Assembly (NCBI GenBank): GCA_046297495.1
Contig: JBKBIP010000052.1
Location: 1-21,952, forward strand
Length of the DNA: 21,952 nucleotides
Reading direction: 5' to 3'
Origin: JBKBIP01 sp046297495
GTDB taxonomy: Bacteria; Planctomycetota; Planctomycetia; Gemmatales; Gemmataceae
The position numbers and the translations under genes were made by a program. Position 1 is the first letter of the stretch. Every line of letters starts with the position of its first letter. Below the pieces are notes generated by a model, which saw nothing but the letters and a program-made list of their open reading frames with translations, had not been told where the DNA came from and did not search any database. This document shows positions 21,420-21,952 of the stretch, one piece after another.

Positions 21420-21952
21420 TTATCCTCCATCTAGCCCCGGGCTGGCGTGCCGATCCAGCTCGGCGAACAGGTCGCGCAGCGACAGCGTGAAGCCCGGCAG
21501 CACCTCTCCGCCTTCCAGATTCGCGCTTTCATCCAAAGTCACGAATCGTTCTGGTTCGGAATAGACGGCCACCGTGCGGGCGTTGGGATCGACAATCCAC
21601 ACGACGCGCACCCCTGCCGCGAAATATTCGCGACGCTTGCGGGCCATCTCGGCGGGCGTGTTGCCGGCGCTGAGCACTTCGACGGCTAAATCGGGGACCA
21701 GGTCGGGAACGGGATCGGTGGGGACTCGTCCCCCCGGCAGTCGCTCCCAAGACACAAAGGCGACATCGGGAATACGCACCAAGTTGGGGAATAAACGCAT
21801 TATTCCCCCTTCACCGGATACTAACCCCCGCTGGTGCGTTCGAGCGTAATTCCCCAAAACCTCGATGAGAAAACACGCCAGCAACGATTCGCGGAAGCCC
21901 ATTGCTTTCTCCACTAGGGCGCCGTCCACCAATTCGTAGAGGTTCTTGCCGT
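21420..21952 (-). CDS. Uma2 family putative endonuclease, copy B, 5' end outside window
   Basis: About 176 residues of a second Uma2 protein, stop TAA at 21422-21420, open to the window edge. The core residues are present ('VRIPDVAFVSWERLP' and 'PDLAVEVLSAGNTP'). Its 3' part is the same as copy A over 266 bp with one mismatch, and its 5' part over 77 bp without mismatch, while the middle is clearly different. The true start must lie beyond 21952. It is the upstream member of a two-gene or longer tandem array. Confidence 0.9.
   Translation of the reverse strand, partial: GKNLYELVDGALVEKAMGFRESLLACFLIEVLGNYARTHQRGLVSGEGGIMRLFPNLVRIPDVAFVSWERLPGGRVPTDPVPDLVPDLAVEVLSAGNTPAEMARKRREYFAAGVRVVWIVDPNARTVAVYSEPERFVTLDESANLEGGEVLPGFTLSLRDLFAELDRHASPGLDGG
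21441..21706. repeat. 266-bp direct repeat, copy in Uma2 B
   Basis: Partner of 20759-21024. The repeat starts about 20 bp inside the B stop codon and ends abruptly after the 'DLVPDLAVEVLS' codons. Confidence 0.95.
21876..21952. repeat. 77-bp direct repeat, copy in Uma2 B
   Basis: Partner of 21194-21270, truncated by the end of the window. Confidence 0.9.

Overview
The window looks like chromosomal DNA from a planctomycete, most likely a Gemmata-type lineage. The evidence is its content, not any database match. It carries a planctomycete-type cytochrome (PSCyt1/DUF1592/DUF1588/DUF1585 architecture), DUF1552, DUF1800 and DUF1501 secreted proteins, a DUF6807/PmoA-like protein, a secreted WD40 propeller and tandem Uma2 genes. 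GC content is fairly high and strand switches are frequent.

Region by region. Positions 1-1510 are a tRNA neighbourhood that has hosted mobile DNA: the end of a helix-turn-helix protein, a cut-down tyrosine recombinase pointing at the 3' end of a tRNA-Cys gene, a second decayed integrase N-terminus, a small inverted-repeat element with flanking direct repeats, and tRNA-Pro. Both tRNA genes have readable TTGACA promoters. Positions 1700-2330 hold a GTG-initiated RRM RNA-binding protein with a long leader and a clear terminator. Positions 2526-5441 are a three-gene chaperone cluster: a J-like protein without HPD, a GrpE-like protein that overlaps it by ATGA, and an Hsp70 with a conventional ATPase domain but an atypical C-terminal half.

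Positions 10461-5453 (minus strand) look like one operon: a large di-haem-type planctomycete cytochrome, a Tat-exported DUF1552 protein and a membrane-anchored or secreted WD40 protein. Positions 10674-12486 encode an ECHDC3-like member of the enoyl-CoA hydratase superfamily without the usual catalytic glutamates, then a phosphate acetyl/butyryltransferase-family protein. Positions 12612-16310 hold a DUF1800/DUF1501 pair with a DNA alkyltransferase gene between them.

Positions 16431-20684 look like a small carbohydrate-type module: a Gfo/Idh/MocA oxidoreductase, a divergently oriented MFS transporter, and a secreted DUF6807/PmoA-like protein. A strong hairpin separates it from two tandem Uma2-family genes at 20744-21952. 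These two genes are nearly identical at their ends and divergent in the middle, as expected from recent duplication or gene conversion.

The best candidates for something under-described are the divergent J-like/GrpE/Hsp70 trio, the mosaic Uma2 pair and the layered integrase debris around the two tRNA genes. I see no CRISPR array, rRNA, intact transposase or defence operon.
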